In this document: positions 53,990-63,826 of the stretch, piece by piece
Layout of the letters: each line of letters begins with the position of its first letter
How positions within the stretch are numbered: the stretch's first letter is position 1
From: Mucilaginibacter ginsenosidivorans
GTDB taxonomy: Bacteria; Bacteroidota; Bacteroidia; Sphingobacteriales; Sphingobacteriaceae
Assembly: GCF_007971025.1 (NCBI RefSeq)
Contig: NZ_CP042436.1
Location: 372,001-436,000 of the forward strand
Direction: 5' to 3'
Length of the DNA: 64,000 bases
Position numbers and translations under genes: made by a program
The notes under the pieces: model-generated
The model's input: the letters and a program-made list of their open reading frames with translations, nothing else
The model's database searches: none
What the model was told of the DNA's origin: nothing

Positions 53990-54094
53990 GCGACAATAGT
54001 TACTTTAGGCTAATGGAACCGGAAAGTACGGCACTTCCCTTTAGAAATCAAGACGTTTCGCGAAAAACATACCAATACGTCCTGTTTCAGAAAT

Positions 54095-54124
54095 GAAATA
54101 TACTAAAAAATTAGTTAATCCAAA
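54095..54124 (-). promoter_or_regulatory. promoter of the receptor/DUF4249 operon
   Basis: On the minus strand TTTG (54121-54124) is followed 18 bases later by TATATTTC (54095-54102), one mismatch from TAnnTTTG. It lies about 105 bases before the start at 53989. Confidence 0.55.
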
Positions 54125-54162
54125 TTTTATCGAAAAAAAATTACATGCAGGGCAACAAAAAA

Positions 54163-54182
54163 GCCCCGGAATATTCCGGGGC
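54163..54182 (-). terminator. infB terminator
   Basis: GCCCCGGAATATTCCGGGGC, a perfect 20-base palindrome, with TTTTTTG next on the minus strand. About 28 bases after the infB stop. It separates infB from the receptor operon. Confidence 0.85.
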
Positions 54183-54209
54183 TTTTCATATTATAAGTGA
54201 AATTTTACT

Positions 54210-57074
54210 TTAGAGCTTACGCTTAACTTCCACATTTTCGTAGGCTTCAACTATGTCGCCTACTTCAATGTTGTTGTAGTTCAATATATTCAAACCGCAC
54301 TCATAACCTGCGTTAACTTCCTTCACGTCATCTTTGAAGCGTTTTAACGAGGCTAGTTCGCCGGTGAAAACAACCACGCCTTCGCGAATTACGCGTATCT
54401 TGCTGTTCCGGGTTATCTTGCCGTCGAGCACCATACAACCTGCAATGGTACCAACCTTGCTGATCTTGAAGGTTTCGCGTATTTCGACATTGGCAACTAT
54501 CTTCTCTTCGAATGTCGGTGCAAGCATGCCCTCCATAGCGGCCTTTATCTCGTTGATAGCATCGTAGATGATGGAGTAAAGCCTGATGTCGATCTGTTCC
54601 TGCTCGGCCAGTTTACGCGCACCGCCTGACGGGCGCACCTGGAAACCGATGATGATAGCATCCGAAGCCGAAGCAAGCAGTACGTCCGATTCGGATATCT
54701 GGCCAACGGCTTTGGATATAATGTTAACCTGTATCTGCTCGGTCGATAATTTCAGCAACGAGTCTGACAGGGCCTCTATCGAACCGTCAACGTCACCTTT
54801 TACAATGATGTTCAGTTCCTTAAAGTTACCCACTGCCAAACGGCGGCCGATCTCATCCAGCGTGATATGTTTCTGTGTACGCAGGCCTTGTTCGCGCTGC
54901 AATTGCATACGCTTGTTGGCTATCTCGCGTGCCTCAACCTCGCTTTCAAGCGAGTTGAATTTATCGCCCGCAGTTGGCGCACCCTGCATGCCCAGCACCT
55001 GTATCGGTGTCGATGGCCCTGCCTGGTCAACACGCTGGCCGCGTTCGTTGGTCAATGCTTTTACACGCCCGCTGTAGCAGCCTGCCAATATCGGGTCGCC
55101 CACTCTAAGCGTACCGGCCTGCACCAATACAGTGGTTACTATGCCGCGGCCCTTATCCAGCGCTGCTTCTATGACCGTACCAATGGCCCGTTTGTTCGGG
55201 TTAGCGGTCAGTTCAAGCAATTCGGCCTCAAGCAATACTTTTTCGAGCAGTTTATCTACGTTAAGTCCTGTCTTCGCTGATATCTCCTGCGACTGGTATT
55301 TGCCTCCCCATTCCTCCACCAGGATATTCATTTGCGAAAGCTGTTCGCGAATCTTGTCGGTATTGGCTCCCGGTTTATCTATCTTGTTAAAGGCAAATAT
55401 CATTGGTGCACCTGCTGCCTGGGCGTGGTTAATAGCCTCGCGTGTTTGAGGCATCACGCTGTCGTCAGCAGCAATAACGATGATCACAATATCTGTTACC
55501 TGGGCGCCCCTGGCACGCATAGCGGTAAACGCTTCGTGGCCCGGTGTATCCAGGAAGGTGATCTTGCCTTTATTTTCGGGCAGGGTCACTTCGTATGCGC
55601 CTATATGCTGGGTTATGCCCCCGGCCTCACCGGCTATTACATTTGTTTTGCGTATAAAATCGAGCAGCGATGTTTTACCATGATCGACGTGACCCATGAT
55701 AGTTACTATCGGTGCACGCGGCTTCAGGTCCTTCGGATCATCCGGGGTATCCAGGTTGGCCTCTTCATCCTGCGGTTTAACAAACTCAACCTGGTAGCCA
55801 AATTCGTCGGCCACAATGGCCAGGGTCTCAGCATCCAGCCTTTGGTTGATGGATACGAACATACCCAGGCTCATACAGGTGGATATGATCTGCGTAACCG
55901 GAACGTCCATCATCGAGGCCAGTTCGTTTGCCGTAACAAACTCGGTAACCTTTAATACTTTGGATTGCAGTTCCTGTTCCAGTGCCAGCTCTTCTGCCGA
56001 AGCAGCAACATCGTCACGTTTTTGCCTGCGGAACTTGGCCCGCTGTGCAAATTTGCCCGATTTACCTGCGCCGCTTAAGCGTGCAAGCGTTGCCTTGATC
56101 TGGTCCTGTATCTCTTTTTCTGATGGTTCTTCCTTTGGCGTTCCCGGAGCAGCGTTCCTGTTCCTGAAATCACCGCGCCCGTTTCCACCCGGGCCCGCGC
56201 CACGGTTGCCGGCAAAGCCGCCCGGACGGTTTTGACCGCCCCCGCCTTGCTGCGGATTCTGGCCATTGCCGGGTCCGCCACCCTGCGGATGGTCCTTGCG
56301 TTTTCTTTTGCGCTTATGGTCGGCTGCATTACCCGCCGTGTTCGACGACGAGGCAACCGGCTGGTTTCTGCGAGAAGGGTCGACAGGCAGTTGTATCTTA
56401 CCTACCACGTTCGGCCCGGTAAGCTTGGCCGCTTTTGCCCGTATTACGTCATCCTCTTCCGGTTGTTCAACAACAGGTTTCGGTGCCGGTGGCGGTGTTA
56501 CCGCAGCCGGCGGTTTTATTTCTTCCTTCGTCTCTTTTACAGGCTCAGGTTTCGGAGCTTCCGGCTTAGGTTCAATTTTAACCTCCGGTTCCGGTTCTTT
56601 TTTTGCAACTACTGCCGGTTCCTCTTTCTTTTCAGGCTGAGGGGCAGGTGCATCCAGGTCGATCTTACCAATAACTTTAACGCCCGGCAAAGTAACCTCG
56701 GCCCGTTCTTCAGCCTTCGGCTGTTCGGTCTTTGGTTTTTCAACCGGCGGTACAAAATTGGTTACGCCTTTTATCAGGATCTCTTCGTTCTCGAAATCCC
56801 TCGACCGGCGCGGCGCCTCATTAGGTTTTTCAGGGACAAAGCCAGGCTCGTCCTTACGGATCTTCCCGATAGCGATCTGCTTGGCTTCTTCCTTGATGAT
56901 TTTGTCGGCCGAAAATTCCTTGAGCAGGGCATTGTACATATCACCGTCCAATTTGGCCATAGGGTGCTTATCTACTTTAAAGCCCTTGGTAGCCAAAAAA
57001 TCGACAATGGTACCCATACCAATGTTCAGTTCCTTTACTGCCTTTATTAATTTTATGGATTTGTCGTCTGACAT
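54210..57074 (-). CDS. infB: translation initiation factor IF-2
   Basis: A 954-residue GTPase that brings fMet-tRNA to the 30S subunit. N-terminal IF2_N (1-55, [28 protein letters not shown]), a long charged Pro/Glu/Lys- and Gly/Arg/Asn-rich linker (about 60-350), second IF2_N-like part (about 375-430), G1 [11 protein letters not shown] at residues 459-469, DTPGHEAF (G3), NKID (G4) and SAKTG (G5), then domains II-IV. Last gene of the rimP-nusA-infB operon. Confidence 0.97.
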   Translation of the reverse strand: MSDDKSIKLIKAVKELNIGMGTIVDFLATKGFKVDKHPMAKLDGDMYNALLKEFSADKIIKEEAKQIAIGKIRKDEPGFVPEKPNEAPRRSRDFENEEILIKGVTNFVPPVEKPKTEQPKAEERAEVTLPGVKVIGKIDLDAPAPQPEKKEEPAVVAKKEPEPEVKIEPKPEAPKPEPVKETKEEIKPPAAVTPPPAPKPVVEQPEEDDVIRAKAAKLTGPNVVGKIQLPVDPSRRNQPVASSSNTAGNAADHKRKRKRKDHPQGGGPGNGQNPQQGGGGQNRPGGFAGNRGAGPGGNGRGDFRNRNAAPGTPKEEPSEKEIQDQIKATLARLSGAGKSGKFAQRAKFRRQKRDDVAASAEELALEQELQSKVLKVTEFVTANELASMMDVPVTQIISTCMSLGMFVSINQRLDAETLAIVADEFGYQVEFVKPQDEEANLDTPDDPKDLKPRAPIVTIMGHVDHGKTSLLDFIRKTNVIAGEAGGITQHIGAYEVTLPENKGKITFLDTPGHEAFTAMRARGAQVTDIVIIVIAADDSVMPQTREAINHAQAAGAPMIFAFNKIDKPGANTDKIREQLSQMNILVEEWGGKYQSQEISAKTGLNVDKLLEKVLLEAELLELTANPNKRAIGTVIEAALDKGRGIVTTVLVQAGTLRVGDPILAGCYSGRVKALTNERGQRVDQAGPSTPIQVLGMQGAPTAGDKFNSLESEVEAREIANKRMQLQREQGLRTQKHITLDEIGRRLAVGNFKELNIIVKGDVDGSIEALSDSLLKLSTEQIQVNIISKAVGQISESDVLLASASDAIIIGFQVRPSGGARKLAEQEQIDIRLYSIIYDAINEIKAAMEGMLAPTFEEKIVANVEIRETFKISKVGTIAGCMVLDGKITRNSKIRVIREGVVVFTGELASLKRFKDDVKEVNAGYECGLNILNYNNIEVGDIVEAYENVEVKRKL

Positions 57075-57135
57075 TAAATACTTCTTTTCTCTTTTGTTTT
57101 TTGCAAAAATACGATTTTAATTTTGCTTATCCTGT

Positions 57136-58371
57136 TTATTCGAACTCTGCCTGCAGAATTGCCATCACTTCTTTAATGGTTTCTTCTTCCAGGTCGGTAC
57201 GTTTTACCAGTTCTCCAACCGATAATGCCAATACCGATTTTGCCGTATCCAAACCGATGCGTTTAAATTCATCGATTATCCAGCCGTCGATCTCGTCTGA
57301 GAATTCTTCGATATCCACATCCTCATCCTGTTCGTCCGCCTCGCGGTAAACGTCTATCTCATAGCCGGTTAGTTTACCAGCCAGTTTGATATTGTGTCCG
57401 CCGCGACCGATAGCCAGGGATACCTGGTCGGGTTTTAGGTACACCGCTGCCGTTTTTTTCTCGTCATCCAGTTTGATGGATGTGATCTTGGCAGGCGATA
57501 AAGCACGCTGAATATACAACTGCAAATTATTCGTATAGTTAATTACGTCTATATTTTCATTTTTTAGTTCGCGAACGATACCGTGTATGCGCGATCCCTT
57601 CATACCTACGCAGGCGCCCACCGGATCGATACGGTCATCATACGATTCTACAGCAACTTTCGCCCTTTCGCCCGGTTCGCGTACTATCTTTTTAATGGTG
57701 ATCAATCCGTCGAATATTTCAGGTACTTCCAGTTCGAACAAACGCTGCAGGAAATCAGGCGCGGTACGCGATATGATGATCTTAGGGTTGCTGTTCAGCA
57801 TATCAACCTTGCTAACCACCGCTTTCACGCTGTCGCCTTTTTTGAAATAATCCGCAGGTATCTGTTCCGATTTTGGAAGCAACAATTCGTTACCCTCATC
57901 ATCAAGCACCAGGGTTTCTTTTTTCCAAACCTGGTAAACCTCGCCGGTAACTATCTCACCAACACGGTCCTTATATTTCTTGAATATCTCATCTTTTTCA
58001 AGCTCAAGTATCTTCGATACCAGTGTCTGGCGTGCCGCTAATATCGCGCGGCGACCAAAACTTTCCAGTGTTATCTGTTCCACAAACTCATCGCCCACTT
58101 CCAGGTCCTCATCAACCTTATGTGCTTCGGCCAGTTCTATTTCCAGGTCGTCATCCTCCGAAAAACCGTCTTCCATAACGGTACGGGTGCGCCAAATTTC
58201 AAGGTCACCGTTGTCGGTGTTTACGATCACGTCGCAATTTTCGTCGGTGCCATACTTTTTCCTGATCATGCTTCTGAATACATCCTCAAGCACGCTCATC
58301 ATCGTCGGGCGGTCAATGTTTTTGAAATCTTTAAATTCCTGGAAGGAATCGATCAAATTAATATTGCTCAT
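57136..58371 (-). CDS. nusA: transcription termination/antitermination factor NusA
   Basis: A 411-residue RNA polymerase-binding protein: N-terminal domain (1-130, MSNINLIDSFQEFKDFKNIDRPTMMSVLEDVFRSMIRKKYG), an S1 domain (about 135-200, DRVGEIVTGEVYQV), and two KH domains with IDPVGACVGMKGSRIHGIVREL and SLAIGRGGHNIKLAGKLTGYEIDV. Between rimP and infB, same direction. Confidence 0.97.
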   Translation of the reverse strand: MSNINLIDSFQEFKDFKNIDRPTMMSVLEDVFRSMIRKKYGTDENCDVIVNTDNGDLEIWRTRTVMEDGFSEDDDLEIELAEAHKVDEDLEVGDEFVEQITLESFGRRAILAARQTLVSKILELEKDEIFKKYKDRVGEIVTGEVYQVWKKETLVLDDEGNELLLPKSEQIPADYFKKGDSVKAVVSKVDMLNSNPKIIISRTAPDFLQRLFELEVPEIFDGLITIKKIVREPGERAKVAVESYDDRIDPVGACVGMKGSRIHGIVRELKNENIDVINYTNNLQLYIQRALSPAKITSIKLDDEKKTAAVYLKPDQVSLAIGRGGHNIKLAGKLTGYEIDVYREADEQDEDVDIEEFSDEIDGWIIDEFKRIGLDTAKSVLALSVGELVKRTDLEEETIKEVMAILQAEFE

Positions 58372-58453
58372 TTTGCATTGAAATTATTTGTTTTTTTAAC
58401 TGTAATGCAGCTATCATGAGCTTGTTTATTAAGCGGCCGCTCATGATGGTTTC

Positions 58454-58918
58454 TTACTTAAATGATATTACAACTTTTGTTTCTGTTATTTGTCCCATCG
58501 GGATAACGCTTTCAATCTGTTCAGCTTTTTCCCCTTTTTCTTTTTTTGTCTCCTCAATTACAATGGCATCTTCCGTTAGCCCGGTAAGTGTACCTTCCCG
58601 TTTGCTTCCATCGGCCATTTTCAGTGCCAGCGTCCTGCCCACGTTCTTCACAAACTGGCGCGGCATGGTAAGCGGCAGATCGATACCCGGCGACGATACC
58701 TCGAGGTTATAGGCCGTCTCTATCACATTTTCCTCTTCCAAATGAAAGCCTACATGCCTGCTTATCGCTACACAATCGGCAATGCCTATCCCTTTATCGC
58801 CATCTACCAGTATCACCAGTTTGCCATTGGGCAGCATTTTCACGCTCACCACAAACAGGTCGGGCCGGTCGGCTATTTTCTCTTCAACAAGTTCTGATAC
58901 TCTCTTTTCGATATCCAT
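58454..58918 (-). CDS. rimP: ribosome maturation factor RimP
   Basis: A 154-residue protein needed for 30S maturation. From the ATG at 58918 it starts MDIEKRVSELVEEKI. Family pattern: GKLVILVDGDKGIGIADCVAISRHVGFHLEEE and YNLEVSSPGIDLPLTMPRQFVKNVGRTLALK. Upstream extension in the same frame to 58987 covers the hairpin and is rejected. First of rimP-nusA-infB. Confidence 0.95.
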   Translation of the reverse strand: MDIEKRVSELVEEKIADRPDLFVVSVKMLPNGKLVILVDGDKGIGIADCVAISRHVGFHLEEENVIETAYNLEVSSPGIDLPLTMPRQFVKNVGRTLALKMADGSKREGTLTGLTEDAIVIEETKKEKGEKAEQIESVIPMGQITETKVVISFK

Positions 58919-58959
58919 TGCCGGCTTTCTCTTTCGACAGGGTTTGACATTGGTAAAAT

Positions 58960-58983
58960 AAAAGAGGGGGCTCCGGCCCCCTC
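58960..58983 (-). terminator. terminator-like hairpin in the rimP leader (possible attenuator)
   Basis: On the minus strand GAGGGGGC-CGGA-GCCCCCTC (58983-58964), eight perfect pairs with six or more G-C, followed by TTTTATTTTACC. It lies 46 bases before the rimP ATG and downstream of the probable operon promoter (59004-59034), so it could terminate the lipoprotein gene upstream, the operon leader, or both. Confidence 0.75.
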
Positions 58984-59003
58984 GCATTCTTTAAATTACG
59001 GTG

Positions 59004-59034
59004 CAAATATAGGAAATATTATTTAAAAATCAAG
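59004..59034 (-). promoter_or_regulatory. probable promoter of rimP-nusA-infB
   Basis: CTTG (59031-59034) and TATATTTG (59004-59011), 19 bases apart on the minus strand. The -7 box is a perfect TAnnTTTG. Start would be near 58997, upstream of the hairpin at 58964-58983. Confidence 0.6.
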
Positions 59035-59038
59035 GGCT

Positions 59039-59458
59039 TTAATACCTAAAAAGCAAATCTTTATGGGTTGCCCCGCCTGTGCCTTTCTTTTTCTGAACAT
59101 ATTGCCAGGCATCCTTCGAACCACTATAATTATAATGCCTCAAAAAATAGGTTTTCCCTTTTGCGAAGGGGGTATCAGGCGTAAACATTACCAAACTATC
59201 CTGTATGTTATAATGGCCGGGCTGCGCGTTTTGAAAGTCCTTCATATCGGTATCCTGTGGCATACGGTAAACCGGCAATAAGCTTTGCCACACCTGGTCG
59301 CTGGTATCCCGGCCTATTTCATTGATAATGGCCCTGTCAAAGCCTGAAATTTTGAGCGAATGATGGTCGCCTGTCAGTGCTATCACAACATCCCTGTCGC
59401 GGGGCTTACTACCACAGCCCATGCAGATCAATACCAAAAGCAAAAAACGGGGTCTCAT
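59039..59458 (-). CDS. lipoprotein of unknown function, 139 residues
   Basis: Lipobox in LLVLICMGCGSKP, then a soluble domain of about 120 residues with no motif I recognise (VVIALTGDHHSLKISGFDRAIINEIGRDTSDQVWQSLLPVYR). C-terminal half basic. Located upstream of rimP in the same direction, but with a promoter and hairpin between them. Confidence 0.8.
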   Translation of the reverse strand: MRPRFLLLVLICMGCGSKPRDRDVVIALTGDHHSLKISGFDRAIINEIGRDTSDQVWQSLLPVYRMPQDTDMKDFQNAQPGHYNIQDSLVMFTPDTPFAKGKTYFLRHYNYSGSKDAWQYVQKKKGTGGATHKDLLFRY

Positions 59459-59598
59459 TTTATAACGCTAAGATAGCAAGGAATAAATGGTTATGACAAA
59501 AAGGCATTTCAATAACTTAAAGTAATGGGGCATCAGCACAAACAATTTGCCCTGCCGAAAGCCTATCCTCAATTTTGTGGCACTCAATAATTAACAAA

Positions 59599-60567
59599 AT
59601 GGATGCTCATTACACCAAAACGGCCGGATTTAAATTTGCAATGAATCCCGCTGCCCGCAAAATAATTTTTCTTTCGGTTGCATTTTTATGCTTTTTCCCG
59701 TTTGTCAATCCCCCATTGGCATTATTACTTGGAATTATATTAGCACAGATTATCGAACACCCGTTTGCGCAGGCAAGTCACAAAGCAACGGGGTGGCTGC
59801 TCAAAATAGCCGTCGTGGGCTTAGGATTTGGTATGAATATCCACAGCGCTATAAGCGCGGGCCGAAGCGGGTTTTTATTTACATCCGTATCCATCATCAG
59901 CGTGTTATCGGTGGGCCTGGTAGCCGGGCGCCTGATGAAGATAGATAAAAAAACATCCTTCCTTATTTCGGCAGGAACGGCCATCTGCGGCGGCAGCGCA
60001 ATAGCGGCCTTATCGCCTGTTATACAGGCAAAAGAAAAACAGATAAGCGTGGCTATGGGAACTATTTTCATCCTCAATTCCATCGCCCTGTTCCTTTTCC
60101 CGCCGATAGGGCATAAGCTTCACTTGTCTCAAAACCAATTTGGCTTGTGGTGCGCCATTGCCATACACGATACCAGTTCGGTTGTAGGGGCCGCCTCGCA
60201 CTACGGGCAGCAGGCTTTACAGGTAGCAACCACAGTGAAACTGGCGCGCGCCCTCTGGATAATACCGGTAGCCTTTCTTACTTCGGCGCTGTTCAAAACG
60301 GGGAGCAGCAAGATAAGCATACCTTATTTTATCGGTTTATTTGTCTTTGCCATGCTCGTAAATACCTATGTTCCTTTTATAAAACCGGCAATACCTTATA
60401 TTACTTCGGTGTCCAAAACCGGGCTTACACTTACCTTGTTTTTGATAGGCACCAGCTTGTCATTCAAAACCCTGAAGGCAGTCGGGTTAGTGCCTTTGCT
60501 GCAAGGCGTTTTGCTTTGGGGACTTATTTCAGTAACATCACTATGGGTGATTATAACGTTTTCCTGA
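59599..60567 (+). CDS. YeiH/UPF0324-family membrane transporter
   Basis: A 322-residue integral membrane protein with about ten helices. Signatures are LLLGIILAQI, GLGFGMNIHSAISAG, SAGTAICGGSAIAALSPVIQAKEKQISVAMGTIF and CAIAIHDTSSVVGAASHYGQQALQVATTVKL. Family members are called putative sulfate exporters, though transport is not proven. From the ATG at 59599 (MDAHYTKTAGF). Convergent with the nucleotidyltransferase gene. Confidence 0.9.
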   Translation: MDAHYTKTAGFKFAMNPAARKIIFLSVAFLCFFPFVNPPLALLLGIILAQIIEHPFAQASHKATGWLLKIAVVGLGFGMNIHSAISAGRSGFLFTSVSIISVLSVGLVAGRLMKIDKKTSFLISAGTAICGGSAIAALSPVIQAKEKQISVAMGTIFILNSIALFLFPPIGHKLHLSQNQFGLWCAIAIHDTSSVVGAASHYGQQALQVATTVKLARALWIIPVAFLTSALFKTGSSKISIPYFIGLFVFAMLVNTYVPFIKPAIPYITSVSKTGLTLTLFLIGTSLSFKTLKAVGLVPLLQGVLLWGLISVTSLWVIITFS

Positions 60568-60632
60568 AGGAAGGCGTAATACCACTTAGCCGACAATGCT
60601 TTTGAAGGACGTTTACGGACGTATGCTAAAGT

Positions 60633-61112
60633 TTAAGAATCATTTCTCAATTTTCGTATTTGCTCCAAAGCCAATACATCTATCTTGTCCTTAGGACGAT
60701 TAACCTTTTTTTTATTCTCGATGAGTTGATTGATGTGCAAAAACGGGATATCTATATTTTCAATATTCGCCACTGACGCCATTTGTAAGCACTCATCAAA
60801 CGTATATCCCTCAAGCCCCTTCATGCCGGTAAGAATATCGAGTTGAAGGCCATTGTTTAGATGAAATTCGGTCCAGCCAGGCACAAACTCCATGGTCTCT
60901 ATCATTGCATAGTCCCCCATGTCGCAGCTTATAAAAGTTTCACGCAACAAACGCCGGTTTTCCAATGTGTCGTCTATCCATATATCCAGGTCGCCGGTAA
61001 AACGCTGGTACCCGTGAAGGTTAAGGGCATACCCGCCTACCATAATATACCGCACGTGATGATTATAGAGAGCCTTCCAGAAATTGAGTATTTCTTCATC
61101 AAAGATATCCAC
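60633..61112 (-). CDS. nucleotidyltransferase-like protein (NTase fold)
   Basis: A 159-residue protein with the NTase signature MVGGYALNLHGYQRFTGDLDIWID (GG...G.D.D) at about residues 21-44 and a likely third Asp in LQLDILTG. Relatives include DUF6036 and AbiEii/MNT-type toxins. Starts with GTG at 61110-61112. It lies 6 bases after a small basic protein, as in toxin-antitoxin pairs. Substrate unknown. Confidence 0.8.
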   Translation of the reverse strand: MDIFDEEILNFWKALYNHHVRYIMVGGYALNLHGYQRFTGDLDIWIDDTLENRRLLRETFISCDMGDYAMIETMEFVPGWTEFHLNNGLQLDILTGMKGLEGYTFDECLQMASVANIENIDIPFLHINQLIENKKKVNRPKDKIDVLALEQIRKLRNDS

Positions 61113-61118
61113 AAGTAC

Positions 61119-61283
61119 TTATTTACTGATAAAAGGCTTATGCAAAATTGAAGCTTTATTCATGGTCATTTGAACCTTGTACAAACGCGTAGCCATTTCG
61201 AAGCGTTCCTTGTAGCTCCTTTTCAACCCTTCCTTCAAAAATTCCAGGTCGGGTCCGGCAGGCAAATCCTTTTTCTTTTTCAT
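61119..61283 (-). CDS. small basic protein preceding the nucleotidyltransferase gene
   Basis: A 54-residue protein from the ATG at 61283, starting MKKKKDLPAGPDLEFLKEG and helical with many Lys/Arg. It ends 6 bases before the GTG of the NTase gene. Compact, coding-like composition. A plausible antitoxin or partner, unproven. Confidence 0.6.
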   Translation of the reverse strand: MKKKKDLPAGPDLEFLKEGLKRSYKERFEMATRLYKVQMTMNKASILHKPFISK

Positions 61284-61354
61284 TTCTTACGCGCTTTTAT
61301 AATATCAAATTTAGGCAAAAGATGCTGGTATAGAAAACATTTGAACACCGGCCG

Positions 61355-63757
61355 TCATTTCTTCAGCGTCTCCTCGAACAACTTAAATATCCGTTTATAT
61401 TCGTCTGTCCAACTGCTGGGCTGATGAAAATCATGATCTTCTACCGGGTAGGGAGCCAGCCACCAGTTGTCTTTATGCAGCTCGATCAGCTTTTGGGTAA
61501 GGCGTACAATGTCCTGGAAATTCACATTCTGGTCAACCATGCCGTGCAGCATCAGCAAATTGCCCTTCAGCCCATTGGCAAAATAAATAGGCGAGCTTTG
61601 GCGGTAAGCTTTTTCATCGGTATAAGGCAGGTTAAGGATATTTGCCGTGTAGCCGTTGTTATAATGTGCCCAATCGGTAACGGAGCGTATGGCTGCGCCC
61701 GATGTAAAAACATCCGGCTCGGTGAACATGGCCATCAGCGTCATAAACCCGCCGTACGAGCCTCCGTACATGCCCACATGTTTTGGGTTCACCCCATATT
61801 TTTCGATCAAATATTTTACACCGTCCACCTGGTCGCTCAGGTCGTTGCCGCCCATGTGTCGGTAAATACCCGTACGCCAGTCGCGCCCGTAACCGGCGCT
61901 GGCAGTATAGTCAATATCCATCACATAGTAGCCGTTATCGGCCAGCAGGTTGTTGAACATGTACTCCCTGAAATAGTGCGTCCAAGAGTAGGTAGCGTTT
62001 TGCAGGTAGCCTGCCCCGTGCACAAATAACACTGCCGGCTTAGCCGGATCAGGCGTCTTAGGTTCATACACCCGCGCGTACACATCGCTGCCATAACGGT
62101 TTTTGAAGGTAATGATCTCCGGCGTGCGCCATGGGTACGATTTGAACTCGTCGCTCACCGAGTTGGTCAACTCGACTGCTTTTGCGCCCGGTTTGTTGGG
62201 CTGCAGGTACAGGTCGAACGGTTTATTGGTGTAGGAATAACGTATCGCCAGCCATTTCTCGTCCGGTGACAGCGTAACTTCATTACCCCCCTTCATCGAC
62301 GTAAGTTTGACCGGTGTACCGCCTGTAACCGGCATGCGGTAATAATCGGTTACACCGGGGTGTTCCATATTGGCAGTAAAGTAAAAGGTCTTTTTGTCCC
62401 TCGAAAGGTCGAGGGTTTGCACTTCCCATTTGCCGCTCGTCAGTTGTTTCTTCTCGCCGGTGTTTACGTCGGTTACATAAATATGGGAGTAGCCGCTTGC
62501 CTCGCTCTGGAAGTAAAAATGCGTATTATCCAGCCACCCAACATTACCTTCATAATAAGTACCGCCTATACCCGGACCGCCTATCCAGGCGTCGTCGTGC
62601 TGGCGGTCCAACAGTTTAAGGTGCCCTGTTGCCGGGTCAAGTTTCATTATCCAGCGGTCCTTGTTATCGTCCGCAGCTATTACTACCACGGCATTTTTGC
62701 CGTCTTCGTTCCAAAAGGGCCCTTCAATAACCACATCCCTGTCGGCATTGCGTTTGGTGTATTCTTCCAGTTCTTTCGGGTAATCCTTAATATAAGCCGG
62801 GATATCCTTTATCCCGGGGATATCGCTGATGACCGGGCTGTAAACCGTATCTTTTTGCGTATCAAATATGAACGATTCAGATACCGACTGTGGCCCACCT
62901 ACCTTTTCGCGGTTCACAATATCTTCGGTAAAACCCGTAGAAGTTACAAAATCGTGCACAATGGTGCGTTTTTCATCCTTTGGCCGGGTGATGAGCCGGT
63001 AGGTGATGTAGCGGCCGTCGGGGCTTATGCCCAGGCGGTTGATACGCTTATCGTCGACGTTGATCTCTTTGAGTTTTTTTGGCTCCAGTTGCTTGCGTTC
63101 GGCCTCATCGGCTTTGGTTTCCTTATCTTCTTTTTTGATGATGTCGAACAATTCCAGCTGCTGCGCTTTCAGCCATTTTTCCTGCTGGCTGCTTGCGGAG
63201 GCCGTGCTGTTTGCCTGTTTGCCATGCCTGCCCGCAGATGCCTGCGAACCTGCTGCCGAATGGGTAAAATTGGTTAGCTGGTCCAGTTCGCCGCTAACCG
63301 GGTTCAGGCGGAATAAGTTATCGCCCCTGATGAACAGGATGCTGCTGTTATCCCCGCTGAAACGCGGATTGCTTTCCCGGTCGGTGGTATAGGTAAGCTG
63401 CACGCTTTTGTTTTTTGCAGCGTCGTACAAAAAAATATCGCCATACTTTTCATATACCTTAACCGTGTGTTTTTTGTTCCAGTCGCCATTTTCTGATGAC
63501 AGCGCCTTGCGGTCGGCAACGCTCACCCTAACCGGGGTGGTATTGTCAACAGATATCCTGTACAAAGTTTCGCGGCCGGTATCAGGGCTCCAATCGAAAT
63601 AAAGTGTTTTATTATCGTCGCCCCAATAGATATTTGAGGGCGACGTGCCTATCCATTTCGGATCGCGCATGATCTTTTCGACCGTAAGTTTATCTAATTT
63701 TTGGGCATAGCAATTGGCCGTTGCCGCCAGCAGTAGTAGCGTAAAGATTTTTTTCAT
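61355..63757 (-). CDS. S9 family peptidase (dipeptidyl peptidase IV-like)
   Basis: An 800-residue exported serine peptidase from the ATG at 63757 (MKKIFTLLLLAATANCYAQ). N-terminal beta-propeller region (about 50-540), including a Gln/Ser/Lys-rich linker near 170-210, then an alpha/beta hydrolase domain with catalytic Ser in GMYGGSYGGFMTLMAM, Asp in LLMLHGMVDQNVNFQD and His in VEDHDFHQPSSW. Likely periplasmic peptide degradation. An upstream ATG at 63787 is inside a repeat and is not used. Confidence 0.95.
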   Translation of the reverse strand: MKKIFTLLLLAATANCYAQKLDKLTVEKIMRDPKWIGTSPSNIYWGDDNKTLYFDWSPDTGRETLYRISVDNTTPVRVSVADRKALSSENGDWNKKHTVKVYEKYGDIFLYDAAKNKSVQLTYTTDRESNPRFSGDNSSILFIRGDNLFRLNPVSGELDQLTNFTHSAAGSQASAGRHGKQANSTASASSQQEKWLKAQQLELFDIIKKEDKETKADEAERKQLEPKKLKEINVDDKRINRLGISPDGRYITYRLITRPKDEKRTIVHDFVTSTGFTEDIVNREKVGGPQSVSESFIFDTQKDTVYSPVISDIPGIKDIPAYIKDYPKELEEYTKRNADRDVVIEGPFWNEDGKNAVVVIAADDNKDRWIMKLDPATGHLKLLDRQHDDAWIGGPGIGGTYYEGNVGWLDNTHFYFQSEASGYSHIYVTDVNTGEKKQLTSGKWEVQTLDLSRDKKTFYFTANMEHPGVTDYYRMPVTGGTPVKLTSMKGGNEVTLSPDEKWLAIRYSYTNKPFDLYLQPNKPGAKAVELTNSVSDEFKSYPWRTPEIITFKNRYGSDVYARVYEPKTPDPAKPAVLFVHGAGYLQNATYSWTHYFREYMFNNLLADNGYYVMDIDYTASAGYGRDWRTGIYRHMGGNDLSDQVDGVKYLIEKYGVNPKHVGMYGGSYGGFMTLMAMFTEPDVFTSGAAIRSVTDWAHYNNGYTANILNLPYTDEKAYRQSSPIYFANGLKGNLLMLHGMVDQNVNFQDIVRLTQKLIELHKDNWWLAPYPVEDHDFHQPSSWTDEYKRIFKLFEETLKK

Positions 63758-63770
63758 AATTATTGAGAAA

Positions 63771-63798
63771 GCAGGGACGCAATGCATTGCATCTCTAC
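63771..63798. repeat. GTAGAGATGCAATGCATTGCGTCCCTGC hairpin repeat
   Basis: A palindrome of the same family as 12343-12410 (here with AATGCATT at the centre), just upstream of the S9 peptidase gene and before the GNAT gene at 63827. Confidence 0.7.
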
Positions 63799-63826
63799 AG
63801 GCAATATTACTACTTTTAGCAATTAA

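Noticed and set aside
56232-57050. 272-codon plus-strand frame opposite infB
   Set aside because: Composition is the mirror of the IF-2 linker (Arg, Phe, Leu runs), and IF-2 itself is certain.
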